This document shows positions 32,223 through 40,860 of a DNA stretch of 64,000 bases, piece after piece. Source of the stretch: Flavobacteriaceae bacterium (GTDB lineage Bacteria; Bacteroidota; Bacteroidia; Flavobacteriales; Flavobacteriaceae); NCBI GenBank assembly GCA_947457615.1, contig CANGWK010000002.1, forward strand, positions 1-64,000, written 5' to 3'. Position 1 is the first letter of the stretch, and each line of letters begins with the position of its first letter. Under the pieces are notes generated by a model, which saw nothing but the letters and a program-made list of their open reading frames with translations, did not search any database and was not told the DNA's origin. The translations under genes were made by a program, and so were the position numbers.

Positions 32223-33767
32223 ATGAATAAAGAATTAATCATCAGAAGTGGTGAAAATGCTGTAGATTTTGCCTTATTAAAAGATGGAAAACTAATAGAA
32301 TTACACAAAGAAGAAGAAAAAGGAAGCAATTTTCTAGTTGGCGATATATTTGTAGCCAAAATTAGAAAACCAGTTCCAGGACTTAATGCAGCATTTGTAA
32401 ATGTAGGCTTTGAAAAAGATGCCTTTTTACATTATCATGATTTAGGCCCCGCGTTACTCTCTTATTTGAAATTCATAAAACTTGTAAATGCAGGTAAAAT
32501 AAAAGATTTCTCCCTAAAAACCTTTCAGTTTGAAAAAGAAATTGATAAAGATGGAGCTATAGCAGATGTGCTAAACCCTAATCAATCTATTTTAGTGCAA
32601 GTGGTTAAAGAACCAATATCTACCAAAGGCCCAAGAATAAGCTCCGAGCTTTCTTTTGCAGGTAGATTTTTAGTTCTTGTCCCTTTTTCTGACAGAGTTT
32701 CTATTTCGCAAAAAATAGAAGAAAAAGAAGAAAAAGACCGATTGAAAAAATTGGTACAAGCAGTTAAACCAAAAGGATTTGGTGTTATTGTGCGAACAGT
32801 AGCTGAAGGCAAAAAAACAGAAGAATTAGAAAAAGACTTGCAGAATCTTATGAATAGATGGACTGCAATGTGTAAAAAATTACCAACTGCTCATCATCCG
32901 TCCAAAGTGTTAGGAGAGCTTAATAAAGCATCTTCCATATTAAGAGACGTTTTTAATGATACCTTTACTGGTATTCATATTGATGATGAAGAGTTGTTCC
33001 AAGAAACAAAGGACTATTTAGCAGAAATAGCTCCAGACAAACAAAAAATAGTGAAGTTTTATCAGTCAAACGATACACCACTATTTGAGAAATATCATAT
33101 AGAACGTCAAATAAAAACCTCATTCGGACGAACTGTCTCAATGAGTAAAGGTGCTTATTTGATTATAGAACATACCGAGGCGTTACACGTTATTGATGTA
33201 AATAGCGGGAATCGTTCTAACAAAGCAACAAATCAGGAAGATACAGCTCTTGAAGTTAACATGATTGCAGCAGCAGAAATTGCTCGCCAATTAAGACTTC
33301 GCGATATGGGCGGAATTATTGTAGTCGATTTTATCGATATGCAAAATCCTGAAAATCGTCAAGTTCTATACAATTTCTTGAAAGAGGAAATGAGCGACGA
33401 TAAAGCCAAACACAAAATCTTACCACCAAGTAAATTTGGATTAGTTCAAATTACAAGACAACGTGTAAGACCAGAAGTAAATATTGAAACAAGAGAAGAG
33501 AATCCAAATAATTTAAGTGGTGATGTAGATGCTCCAATTCAAATTATTGATAAGATTGCTTTTTCACTTGAAAAAATTATTAAAGACCATAATAATGTGA
33601 AACTTAACGTTCACCCGTTTGTGGCAGCATACCTCAAAAAAGGTTTTCCATCTATACGTTCTAAGTGGTTCTTAGAGCACAAAAAATGGATAAAAATAAT
33701 TCCTCGAGATGCTTATACGTATCTAGAATATCATTTTTTTGATAGTAAAGGAAAAGAAATTAAATAA
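32223..33767 (+). CDS. rng: Ribonuclease G/E family endoribonuclease
   Basis: 514 residues. An S1 RNA-binding domain (about 35-130), an RNase H-like/5' sensor part, and the catalytic DNase I-like domain with the two metal-binding Asp: VIDVNSGNRS (about 322) and VVDFIDM (about 365). It lacks the long C-terminal degradosome scaffold of E. coli RNase E, so it is RNase G-sized. The Zn-link CPxC motif that normally follows the catalytic domain is missing: after ITRQRVRPEVNIETREEN there is no cysteine. A terminator follows at once. Confidence 0.93.
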   Translation: MNKELIIRSGENAVDFALLKDGKLIELHKEEEKGSNFLVGDIFVAKIRKPVPGLNAAFVNVGFEKDAFLHYHDLGPALLSYLKFIKLVNAGKIKDFSLKTFQFEKEIDKDGAIADVLNPNQSILVQVVKEPISTKGPRISSELSFAGRFLVLVPFSDRVSISQKIEEKEEKDRLKKLVQAVKPKGFGVIVRTVAEGKKTEELEKDLQNLMNRWTAMCKKLPTAHHPSKVLGELNKASSILRDVFNDTFTGIHIDDEELFQETKDYLAEIAPDKQKIVKFYQSNDTPLFEKYHIERQIKTSFGRTVSMSKGAYLIIEHTEALHVIDVNSGNRSNKATNQEDTALEVNMIAAAEIARQLRLRDMGGIIVVDFIDMQNPENRQVLYNFLKEEMSDDKAKHKILPPSKFGLVQITRQRVRPEVNIETREENPNNLSGDVDAPIQIIDKIAFSLEKIIKDHNNVKLNVHPFVAAYLKKGFPSIRSKWFLEHKKWIKIIPRDAYTYLEYHFFDSKGKEIK

Positions 33768-33770
33768 AGT

Positions 33771-33803
33771 GAAACCGCCTTTCGTGAGATTGGCGGTTTT
33801 TTT
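33771..33803 (+). terminator. Intrinsic terminator of rng
   Basis: Stem AAACCGCC (33772-33779) with GGCGGTTT (33792-33799), 12-nt loop, T-run. Confidence 0.93.
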
Positions 33804-33912
33804 ATGCTAAATAAATTTCAATGAAAAGATTTAACTTTTTATAAAACTCTTTATTCTAAATAATTATCTAGATTAAAAGTAGTGCTTATTTAATCTTGTA
33901 AATTCCAATAAT

Positions 33913-34359
33913 TTATTGTTTTCTTTTATTGGCAAAAAAACGTTTCATTAAATCAGCACTTTCTTGTGCTAAAATTCCTTGTTTCAATAGGGTTTTGGGG
34001 TGGAGTTTGGTTCCGAGGGTTAAAAAACCGCGTTGTTCGTCGCGTGCTCCAAAAACAATTTTGGAAATTTGACTCCAATATAAAGCTCCAGCACACATTT
34101 GGCAGGGTTCTAAAGTAACATATAAGGTGCAGTCTTTTAAATATTTCCCTCCTAAAAAATTTGCGGCTGCAGTTATAGATTGCATTTCGGCATGTGCAGT
34201 AACATCGTTTAATAATTCCGTCAAATTATGACTTCTGGCAATAACTTTATTGTCAATGACAATAATAGCGCCTACAGGGATTTCACCTTTGACAAAAGCT
34301 GTTTCTGCTTCTTGCAAAGCCTTTTTCATGAAGTATTCGTCGGTGAAAATGTTTTCCAT
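33913..34359 (-). CDS. tadA: tRNA-specific adenosine deaminase-like nucleoside deaminase
   Basis: 148 residues from the ATG at 34359. Zinc deaminase motifs: HAE with His56 and Glu58, and PCQMC with Cys86 and Cys89. The arrangement and length fit TadA, which makes inosine at the tRNA-Arg wobble position, though guanine deaminases share the fold. The C-terminal FFANKRKQ resembles the TadA tail. An in-frame codon 30 nt upstream would lie before the transcript start. The -7 element ends 4 nt before this ATG. Confidence 0.85.
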   Translation of the reverse strand: MENIFTDEYFMKKALQEAETAFVKGEIPVGAIIVIDNKVIARSHNLTELLNDVTAHAEMQSITAAANFLGGKYLKDCTLYVTLEPCQMCAGALYWSQISKIVFGARDEQRGFLTLGTKLHPKTLLKQGILAQESADLMKRFFANKRKQ

Positions 34360-34363
34360 TCCA

Positions 34364-34392
34364 CAAAAATAAGAATTCAATTTGTACATTTG
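34364..34392. promoter_or_regulatory. Back-to-back promoters of tadA and dxs with near-zero leaders
   Basis: Minus-strand TATTTTTG (34371-34364) ends 4 nt before the tadA ATG; plus-strand TACATTTG (34385-34392) ends 4 nt before the dxs ATG. Only 37 bp separate the two starts. With the usual start-site distance both mRNAs would begin at or next to the A of ATG. No good -33 TTG fits either. Confidence 0.6.
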
Positions 34393-34396
34393 CTAG

Positions 34397-36181
34397 ATGT
34401 CTGAAAATTTACTAAAATACATTAATAATCCATCCGATTTAAGAAAATTGGAACCTTCGCAATTGCCTCTGTTAGCAAAAGAATTGCGAGATTTTATTAT
34501 TGATATAGTATCTGTAAAAGAAGGCCATCTTGGCGCTAGCCTTGGTGTTGTAGAATTGACAATAGCATTACATTATGTATTTAACACACCGGAGGATTTA
34601 TTGGTTTGGGATGTAGGCCACCAAGCCTATGGTCATAAAATTTTAACAGAACGGAAAGAAAAATTCCATACTAATAGACAACTTAGTGGAATTTCGGGTT
34701 TTCCTAAACGAGGTGAAAGTGATTACGATACTTTTGGTGTAGGGCATTCTTCTACTTCTATTTCTGCTGCCCTAGGAATGGCGATTGCCTCAAAATTGAA
34801 AGGGGAAGATAAACATCACATTGCAGTAATTGGAGATGCATCCATTGCAAGCGGAATGGCATTTGAAGGTTTAAATCATGCAGGAGTTACCGACACTAAT
34901 TTGTTGGTAATATTGAATGATAATGCTATAGGTATTGACCCAAGTGTTGGTGCTTTGAAACAGTATTTGACGTCTGTTAAAGAAGGTAAAAATCATAAGC
35001 AAAACAACATGATTAAGTCATTGAATTTTGATTATTCAGGGCCTATAGATGGCCACGATTTATCTAAACTGATTTCGGAATTAGAACGACTAAAAAAAGT
35101 AAAAGGACCAAAATTCCTTCATATAATTACTACCAAAGGTAAAGGATTGCAGCAAGCAGAAGAAAATCAAGTAAAATACCACGCACCTGGTAAATTTGAT
35201 AAAACTACTGGTGAAATTCATTCAAAATCGGAAGATCATTTACCTCTAAAATTTCAAGATGTTTTTGGATTGACTTTAGTTGAATTGGCTTCAAATAATC
35301 CGAAAATTATTGGAATTACTCCTGCAATGCCTAGTGGCAGTTCGTTAAAATTTATGATGGATGCTTTTCCTGAGAGAGCCTTTGATGTTGGTATTGCCGA
35401 GCAGCATGCGGTGACTTTAGCAGCTGGTATGGCAACTCAAGGAATGGTTGTTTTTTGTAATATATATTCTACTTTTTTACAACGCGCTTACGACCAAATT
35501 ATTCACGATGTAGCATTGCAAAATTTGCCTATTATTTTTTGCTTGGATCGTGCAGGATTGGTTGGTGAAGATGGCGCGACCCATCATGGTGTTTTTGATT
35601 TAGCTTATTTGAGATGTATTCCAAACATGATTATTTATGCGCCAAAAGATGAATTGGATTTAAGAAATATACTTTATACAGCCTCTTTAGAACTAAATCA
35701 TCCTATTGCAATTCGTTATCCTCGTGGACGAGGTAAATATCAAAATTCTAAATTCAAAGTCTTAAATTCCGAATTTCAAACAATTGAAATTGGTAAAGCC
35801 CATTTGCTAAAAATCGGAACAAAAACAGCAGTTTTATCAACGGGTTTTATAGGTGCTAATGTTTCTTTAGCATTAGATAAGTTAATTAATTCAGATGAAA
35901 TTGCACATTACGATTTTGGATTTATAAAACCTTTAGATGAAAATCTTTTACATGAAATTTTCGGTTATTATCAGAAAATAATTACTATAGAAGATGGAGT
36001 GATTAAAGGAGGTTTTGGAAGTGCAATTATAGAATTTGCATCTAAAAATAATTATTTTGTTCCTGTTAAATCCCTTGGAATTCCTGACGAATTCATAGAA
36101 CACGGAACAGTAGAAGAACTTCAAAAAATATGCAAAATAGATTCGGATAGCATTGTTAAATTGCTTTTGCAAAACGAATAA
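34397..36181 (+). CDS. dxs: 1-deoxy-D-xylulose-5-phosphate synthase
   Basis: 594 residues, a little shorter than the usual about 620. Transketolase-like thiamin enzyme: GHLGASLGVVELT near 47, thiamin-diphosphate/Mg site GDASIASGMAFEGLNHAG...NDN (about 150-180), catalytic Glu region VGIAEQHAVTLAAGMA near 338, and a C-terminal transketolase domain. It joins pyruvate and glyceraldehyde-3-phosphate in the first step of the MEP isoprenoid pathway. It needs thiamin diphosphate, linking it loosely to the TPP-controlled receptor at 60.6-62.8 kb. Confidence 0.96.
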   Translation: MSENLLKYINNPSDLRKLEPSQLPLLAKELRDFIIDIVSVKEGHLGASLGVVELTIALHYVFNTPEDLLVWDVGHQAYGHKILTERKEKFHTNRQLSGISGFPKRGESDYDTFGVGHSSTSISAALGMAIASKLKGEDKHHIAVIGDASIASGMAFEGLNHAGVTDTNLLVILNDNAIGIDPSVGALKQYLTSVKEGKNHKQNNMIKSLNFDYSGPIDGHDLSKLISELERLKKVKGPKFLHIITTKGKGLQQAEENQVKYHAPGKFDKTTGEIHSKSEDHLPLKFQDVFGLTLVELASNNPKIIGITPAMPSGSSLKFMMDAFPERAFDVGIAEQHAVTLAAGMATQGMVVFCNIYSTFLQRAYDQIIHDVALQNLPIIFCLDRAGLVGEDGATHHGVFDLAYLRCIPNMIIYAPKDELDLRNILYTASLELNHPIAIRYPRGRGKYQNSKFKVLNSEFQTIEIGKAHLLKIGTKTAVLSTGFIGANVSLALDKLINSDEIAHYDFGFIKPLDENLLHEIFGYYQKIITIEDGVIKGGFGSAIIEFASKNNYFVPVKSLGIPDEFIEHGTVEELQKICKIDSDSIVKLLLQNE

Positions 36182-36198
36182 TTCATATTCTATTACAT

Positions 36199-36236
36199 AA
36201 AAAAAGCGACTTAAATAATTTTAAGTCGCTTTTAAT
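36199..36236. terminator. Bidirectional terminator after dxs
   Basis: 14-bp stem AAAAGCGACTTAAA (36202-36215) with its complement at 36220-36233, loop TAAT, A/T-runs both sides. It is shared with the convergent M36 protease gene. Confidence 0.93.
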
Positions 36237-36251
36237 TTTATAAACTAACGA

Positions 36252-38999
36252 TTAGTTTTTTATTATTTTTTGAGTGAAGTTTAAAGAATCTCCACTTACT
36301 TTAAGAATATACATACCTGATTGAAGGTTGTTTAAATTTAAAGATTTTTCAGTATTGAAATCTTCATTTGCATACTCATTTACAATTCTACCATTAATAT
36401 CAATTACCTGAATATTAACTTTACCGATATAGTTGTTTATTCTAACGTTTAATAAACCGTTTGTTGGATTTGGATACACTTTGAATAAATCTTGATTTTC
36501 AAAGTAGTTAACACTAAGTATACAATTAGGCCCAGCAGGTGGTTGGGTGAAGTCTTCAACTTGATCAATAGAGGAGTTGGTATCACCTGAACTTGCATTA
36601 ACACCTAAACCTCTTCTAGCAAAAACTTCCCAAATCATACAATAATCCTGACCTCCAGTAGTTGCTTGATCTGCAGCAATAATTGCATTACGTGCTTGAA
36701 CAAAAGAAGGGCTGCAAGGCTGTAATTTAATAGCGTCTAAAACTAAACGCATTACTTTGTTGTTTCCACCTGTACCATTGTATTTATTGTCATCATAACC
36801 ATATTTATTAACATAAGCCCAAGTTAAATCCCAAAGCATTGTTGCCCAAACTTCTCCAACATTATGTGTTTCAGTAACCATATTTCCTGTTGCATCAGCT
36901 ATTTGATTAAGATTAACAGTATTGAATGTTTCTGGATTTGTAGTCATGTTAGTGCTATATGGATAATTTCTTAATCCTGCGCCTGTCGGATCTTGGTTTA
37001 TTACAAAAGTTGCCATACCTCTTGCATCCGCTCCAGTATCACCTGGTTTCATTGTCAGCATTAATGCAAACCAATCTGACCATCCCTCACCCATTTGTTC
37101 TTCATTTTGTAAACAACTTGAATTTGATCTTCCTCCCGATAAACGAGTAGAAATACCGTGACCATATTCGTGAGCAATTACACCGTTATCTAAATCGCCA
37201 TCAGTATTAACAAAAACATCTAATTGTGATGGAGATTGAATTTTAGCATTTACAGGAGTTCCTGCTATTAATGTAGCAATAATAGCTTCCCCATTATTTA
37301 AAGAAACACTTATAACAGGTATTGTGACATTGGCATCAGCACCAGACATTCCAATACTAGAATCAGGAGCTGTTGCATCATTATTTACAATAATTACCGC
37401 AGTTGCTCCAGCGGCCTTTGCATTTAATGCTTTCGCTACAAAGGTACAAGGGCTTCCACCATTCGCTACAGAAGTAGATCTTCTAATAATTGTTATATGT
37501 CCATTAATTGCTGCGGCATTTACTGCTGGTTCACAACCATCTGCATTATCTACTTGACCAACATCTGGGGTTCCGTCATCAAATAAAATAATATCTGATT
37601 GAATCATAGCAGGGGCTACAGGTACATTAACATGTCCTGGATTAAATCCATTATCACTAGCATATTTAGGTCCAGCGATTTCAGCAGGAGAATTTACATT
37701 TAATAATTGAAATAATTTTCTATAACTCCATAAATACATTTGCATTCTTGGTTTAGAACCATCAACAGGAGTAGAAAAATTTGCATTGTTTAATGTTGGA
37801 GTGGCTGCTGTAGAACCATCTTGTGCATCAGCATAAACAAAATCTCCAGCTGCAGGAGCAGTAACGGGAGTATAATTACTATTTTGAAAATTCCCATTAG
37901 CTTCATTAAATCCGTATTGATACCAAACATCATGAAGTGAATTATTCATATAGAACAAATTAGTGCAAGATGCATCTATATAGGTATTAGCGACTGCTGA
38001 AGTTCCTGGATAAGGGTAATCAAATACTAAACCTGCATTAGATGGAGCATAACCAGTTGCAGTAGGTGTTGTTGACACTGTAGTTGGATTTGTATTTCCA
38101 TAATCTGATCTTGCCCAAACATTATTTCCTCTAGTGTAAGTATAATTTAAAGAAGCAGTAGTACCAGTTAAAGTATTAGCATTGTGCCAACCTCTTGGAG
38201 ATGCAGTTGCATTCTCTGGGTTTACAATTAAATCTCTTGTATGGTGGTTTGGACTTTCAAAGTTAAAAGGAACAACTCTATATGATCCGCCTAAAACTTG
38301 AGCCATAACCATTGATCTTTCTTCTTTAAATGCATTGTTAAAAAAAGAAAAACCAGATTTAGAAGTGCTGTTTTTGTTTTCAAAACTACACGAAATAACC
38401 ATGTCGTTTTTTTCTAATAAATTTCCATTGGTTGCATCTATTCTAATACTCCATAAATGTTTATGGTCTTGAGTATAGAAGGTAAAGTCCCAAGCTAATT
38501 TAAGAGTATTTTTTACAGGTTGAAAAACTAACTTAGCAGAAATTGGATCTTCAGTTAAATTTCCATTGGAGATTTTAAATTCGGTAGAACTTATTGTTTC
38601 TGTAATTTGACAAGAAACAGCTGTAGCATTTACTGTTAAAAACCCTTTTTGTAAAGCATTTAAAACCGATAAAGTAGGTGTTGTAGTATTGACTTTTTGA
38701 CTGATATTTGGAATAAATCCATTTTCAATATTAATAATTTCGTCATTTTTCATCCATACATTAGATAGTGCATTGTGAATTTCAACCCCTTGATATCTTT
38801 GCATGATCCAGTAGGTGTCAATTTTTGTAGATTCTGAATTACCAGTACTCTGAATATACCAATCACTAACATCCTGACTTGTTAAGTTAAATTTCGTTTT
38901 GTTTTGTTCTAAATAAGATTGAATTTTCCCTTTATTATCTTGAGAAAAACCTAAAATAGCGAACAAAACCATCAATAGTGATGTAATTTTTTTATTCAT
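36252..38999 (-). CDS. M36 (fungalysin)-family secreted metalloprotease with PA domain and T9SS sorting domain
   Basis: 915 residues from the ATG at 38999. Signal peptide (LFAILGFSQ), FTP-type propeptide (about 20-190), M36 catalytic domain with HEYGHGIS at about 609-616 and a downstream glutamate in THNVGEVWATMLWD. A protease-associated (PA) domain is inserted before the active site (about 420-590, with NAKAAGATAVIIVNND). A type A sorting domain ends the protein (VYPNPTNGLLNV to QKIIKN). It is exported and probably digests protein for nutrition. Confidence 0.94.
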   Translation of the reverse strand: MNKKITSLLMVLFAILGFSQDNKGKIQSYLEQNKTKFNLTSQDVSDWYIQSTGNSESTKIDTYWIMQRYQGVEIHNALSNVWMKNDEIINIENGFIPNISQKVNTTTPTLSVLNALQKGFLTVNATAVSCQITETISSTEFKISNGNLTEDPISAKLVFQPVKNTLKLAWDFTFYTQDHKHLWSIRIDATNGNLLEKNDMVISCSFENKNSTSKSGFSFFNNAFKEERSMVMAQVLGGSYRVVPFNFESPNHHTRDLIVNPENATASPRGWHNANTLTGTTASLNYTYTRGNNVWARSDYGNTNPTTVSTTPTATGYAPSNAGLVFDYPYPGTSAVANTYIDASCTNLFYMNNSLHDVWYQYGFNEANGNFQNSNYTPVTAPAAGDFVYADAQDGSTAATPTLNNANFSTPVDGSKPRMQMYLWSYRKLFQLLNVNSPAEIAGPKYASDNGFNPGHVNVPVAPAMIQSDIILFDDGTPDVGQVDNADGCEPAVNAAAINGHITIIRRSTSVANGGSPCTFVAKALNAKAAGATAVIIVNNDATAPDSSIGMSGADANVTIPVISVSLNNGEAIIATLIAGTPVNAKIQSPSQLDVFVNTDGDLDNGVIAHEYGHGISTRLSGGRSNSSCLQNEEQMGEGWSDWFALMLTMKPGDTGADARGMATFVINQDPTGAGLRNYPYSTNMTTNPETFNTVNLNQIADATGNMVTETHNVGEVWATMLWDLTWAYVNKYGYDDNKYNGTGGNNKVMRLVLDAIKLQPCSPSFVQARNAIIAADQATTGGQDYCMIWEVFARRGLGVNASSGDTNSSIDQVEDFTQPPAGPNCILSVNYFENQDLFKVYPNPTNGLLNVRINNYIGKVNIQVIDINGRIVNEYANEDFNTEKSLNLNNLQSGMYILKVSGDSLNFTQKIIKN

Positions 39000-39073
39000 A
39001 ATTTGTTTTTTTTTTAAGAAATTCACTTATATGGAATTCCTAAATTATTTAATTGAAATTTGTATTAGTAGCA

Positions 39074-39104
39074 CAAACATAAATTATTTTTTAGCGGATT
39101 GCAA
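39074..39104 (-). promoter_or_regulatory. Promoter of the M36 protease
   Basis: TTG at 39104-39102, a 20-nt spacer and TATGTTTG at 39081-39074. The leader is about 70 nt to the ATG at 38999. Confidence 0.75.
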
Positions 39105-39137
39105 TAATTCCTGAAGAAAATCAAAAATTTAACACTT

Positions 39138-40475
39138 TTAGGTTGTAATAATTTTGTTGTAGAGTACTGCTTTTCCGTCGGTTAACATCGAAACAAAATG
39201 ACAGATGTGCAAGAGTCTTTCATAGGTATTTTCTTTTTTTACTAGGTGTTTTTCAGGCAATATTTTAAGCAATAAAGCATCGTAATTAGTGGCTTTATTT
39301 TCAAAATCATTATTGTAAGCCGTACAAAATTTGTGCAATAAATTATTAATTATTTGATATCCAGAAAGCTCTTTTTCTATCACCTCACGACTTTGATAGA
39401 TTTTATTTACGCTAAGCTGTATGATATCGTTAATCTGAGCTTTATATTTGCTTTTATCCATTAATGCATAAGGAAATTGTCCTTTCATAATGGCTTCTTC
39501 ATTCTCAATAAAAACTCTTACAGCATCATTTATTAAATTTCCAATAGCCAACGCTCGTAGATAACTTATTCTGTCTTCTTTTGTTGTTAATGTTTGATAT
39601 TTTGCAGTATCTATAGTGTCTTTCACTAACTTTATTAAATATTCCAAAGCATAATCCTCAGACACTAATCCTAGGTTAATACCATCTTCAAAATCGATAA
39701 TTGTGTAACAAATATCATCTGCTGCTTCTACTAAATAAGCAAGCGGATGTCGCTCATAACCAATATCATTAGCTGTTTTATTTGGCATTAAACCTAATTC
39801 TTCGGCCACTTCTTGGAAGTACTCTTTATCCGTTTGAAAGAACCCGTATTTTTTATCAGAAATATTAGAAGTTGGTTTTTTTGGCAAACTTTCTTTTGGA
39901 TATTTCATATATGACCCTAATACCGCGTAAGTTAATCGGATTCCTCCTTCAACTCCTGGACGAGAACTAGTTAAAACAGAAAAACCATTTGCATTTCCTT
40001 CAAAATCAATTAAATCTTGCCATTCTTTAGCGGTTAATTGGTCCTTATATTTTTTCCCATTTCCAATAGAAAAATATTCGCCAATTGCTTTTTCTCCTGA
40101 ATGACCAAACGGCGGATTCCCTATATCATGCGCTAAAGAGGCTGCGGCAACAATTGCGCCAAAATCATTAGCTTGATAGCCGTGAATTTCTTTTAGATGG
40201 GGGTGTTTTTCAATTATCTTTTTTCCTACTAACCTTCCAATGGAGCGCCCAACTACTGAAACTTCTAAGCTATGTGTCAATCTTGTATGCACAAAATCGG
40301 TTTTAGAAAGAGGAATAACTTGCGTTTTGTCTTGCAAACTTCTAAAAGCTGCAGAGAAAATAATACGGTCGTAATCAACTTCAAACCCCAATCGGGTGTC
40401 GTCTTGCTCTATTCGCAGACGTTTGCCTTTGTCGCCTTGGCGTTTTAAGGATAATAATTGTTCCCAGTGCATCAT
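39138..40475 (-). CDS. dgt: Deoxyguanosinetriphosphate triphosphohydrolase (dGTPase)
   Basis: 445 residues of the HD superfamily. Metal-binding histidines in FVHTRLTHSLEVS (about 65), then ASLAHDIGNPPFGHSGE (about 112-128), with a further Asp in VEAADDICYTIIDFEDG. It splits dGTP to deoxyguanosine and triphosphate; some homologues act on other dNTPs. It lies downstream of nrdB/nrdA on the same strand, fitting a dNTP-pool theme. The start is MM at 40475 or one codon later. Confidence 0.94.
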   Translation of the reverse strand: MMHWEQLLSLKRQGDKGKRLRIEQDDTRLGFEVDYDRIIFSAAFRSLQDKTQVIPLSKTDFVHTRLTHSLEVSVVGRSIGRLVGKKIIEKHPHLKEIHGYQANDFGAIVAAASLAHDIGNPPFGHSGEKAIGEYFSIGNGKKYKDQLTAKEWQDLIDFEGNANGFSVLTSSRPGVEGGIRLTYAVLGSYMKYPKESLPKKPTSNISDKKYGFFQTDKEYFQEVAEELGLMPNKTANDIGYERHPLAYLVEAADDICYTIIDFEDGINLGLVSEDYALEYLIKLVKDTIDTAKYQTLTTKEDRISYLRALAIGNLINDAVRVFIENEEAIMKGQFPYALMDKSKYKAQINDIIQLSVNKIYQSREVIEKELSGYQIINNLLHKFCTAYNNDFENKATNYDALLLKILPEKHLVKKENTYERLLHICHFVSMLTDGKAVLYNKIITT

Positions 40476-40525
40476 AGAAAATTAGATTTTAATAGTCAAA
40501 GAGTACTATTTTTATTGATGTCATT

Positions 40526-40747
40526 TTATTTCTTATCATTAGCCAAAAAGAAATTTCTAGATTTTTTTGGATATTGATTGTAACTTTTATCACTTGGATT
40601 TGCAATTACTGTTTTAATGTTTATTTCATCTCCAATTTTAAAACTTGCTAGTGTATATTGGTAATCCAATAAATATTCGCCACAAAAATAATTGCCGTTA
40701 TCATCTATTTCTATCCTACCTGTGTAAACGCCCTTTTCTTTTGACAT
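40526..40747 (-). CDS. Small hypothetical protein
   Basis: 73 residues from the ATG at 40747, beginning MSKEKGVYTGRIEIDDNGNY. Beta-rich, charged, no signal peptide or membrane segment, ending KNFFLAN-like then DKK. I do not recognise a family. A longer in-frame start at 40816 would lie upstream of the -7 element TACATTTG (40773-40766), so it is rejected. It lies 50 bp before dgt and may be co-transcribed with it. Confidence 0.65.
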   Translation of the reverse strand: MSKEKGVYTGRIEIDDNGNYFCGEYLLDYQYTLASFKIGDEINIKTVIANPSDKSYNQYPKKSRNFFLANDKK

Positions 40748-40798
40748 ATATTTTAAATTTGATTTCAAATGTACGAATTGAAATATAAATTTACTAAA

Positions 40799-40828
40799 AT
40801 AAAAAACAGCCATCAATTGACGGCTGTT
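40799..40828 (-). terminator. Intrinsic terminator of nrdB-nrdA
   Basis: Stem AACAGCC (40805-40811) with GGCTGTT (40822-40828) around an inner TCAATTGA, followed on the minus strand by a T-run. Confidence 0.88.
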
Positions 40829-40860
40829 CCATTATTCTTTTTCTTTATTCTATTTTATAA

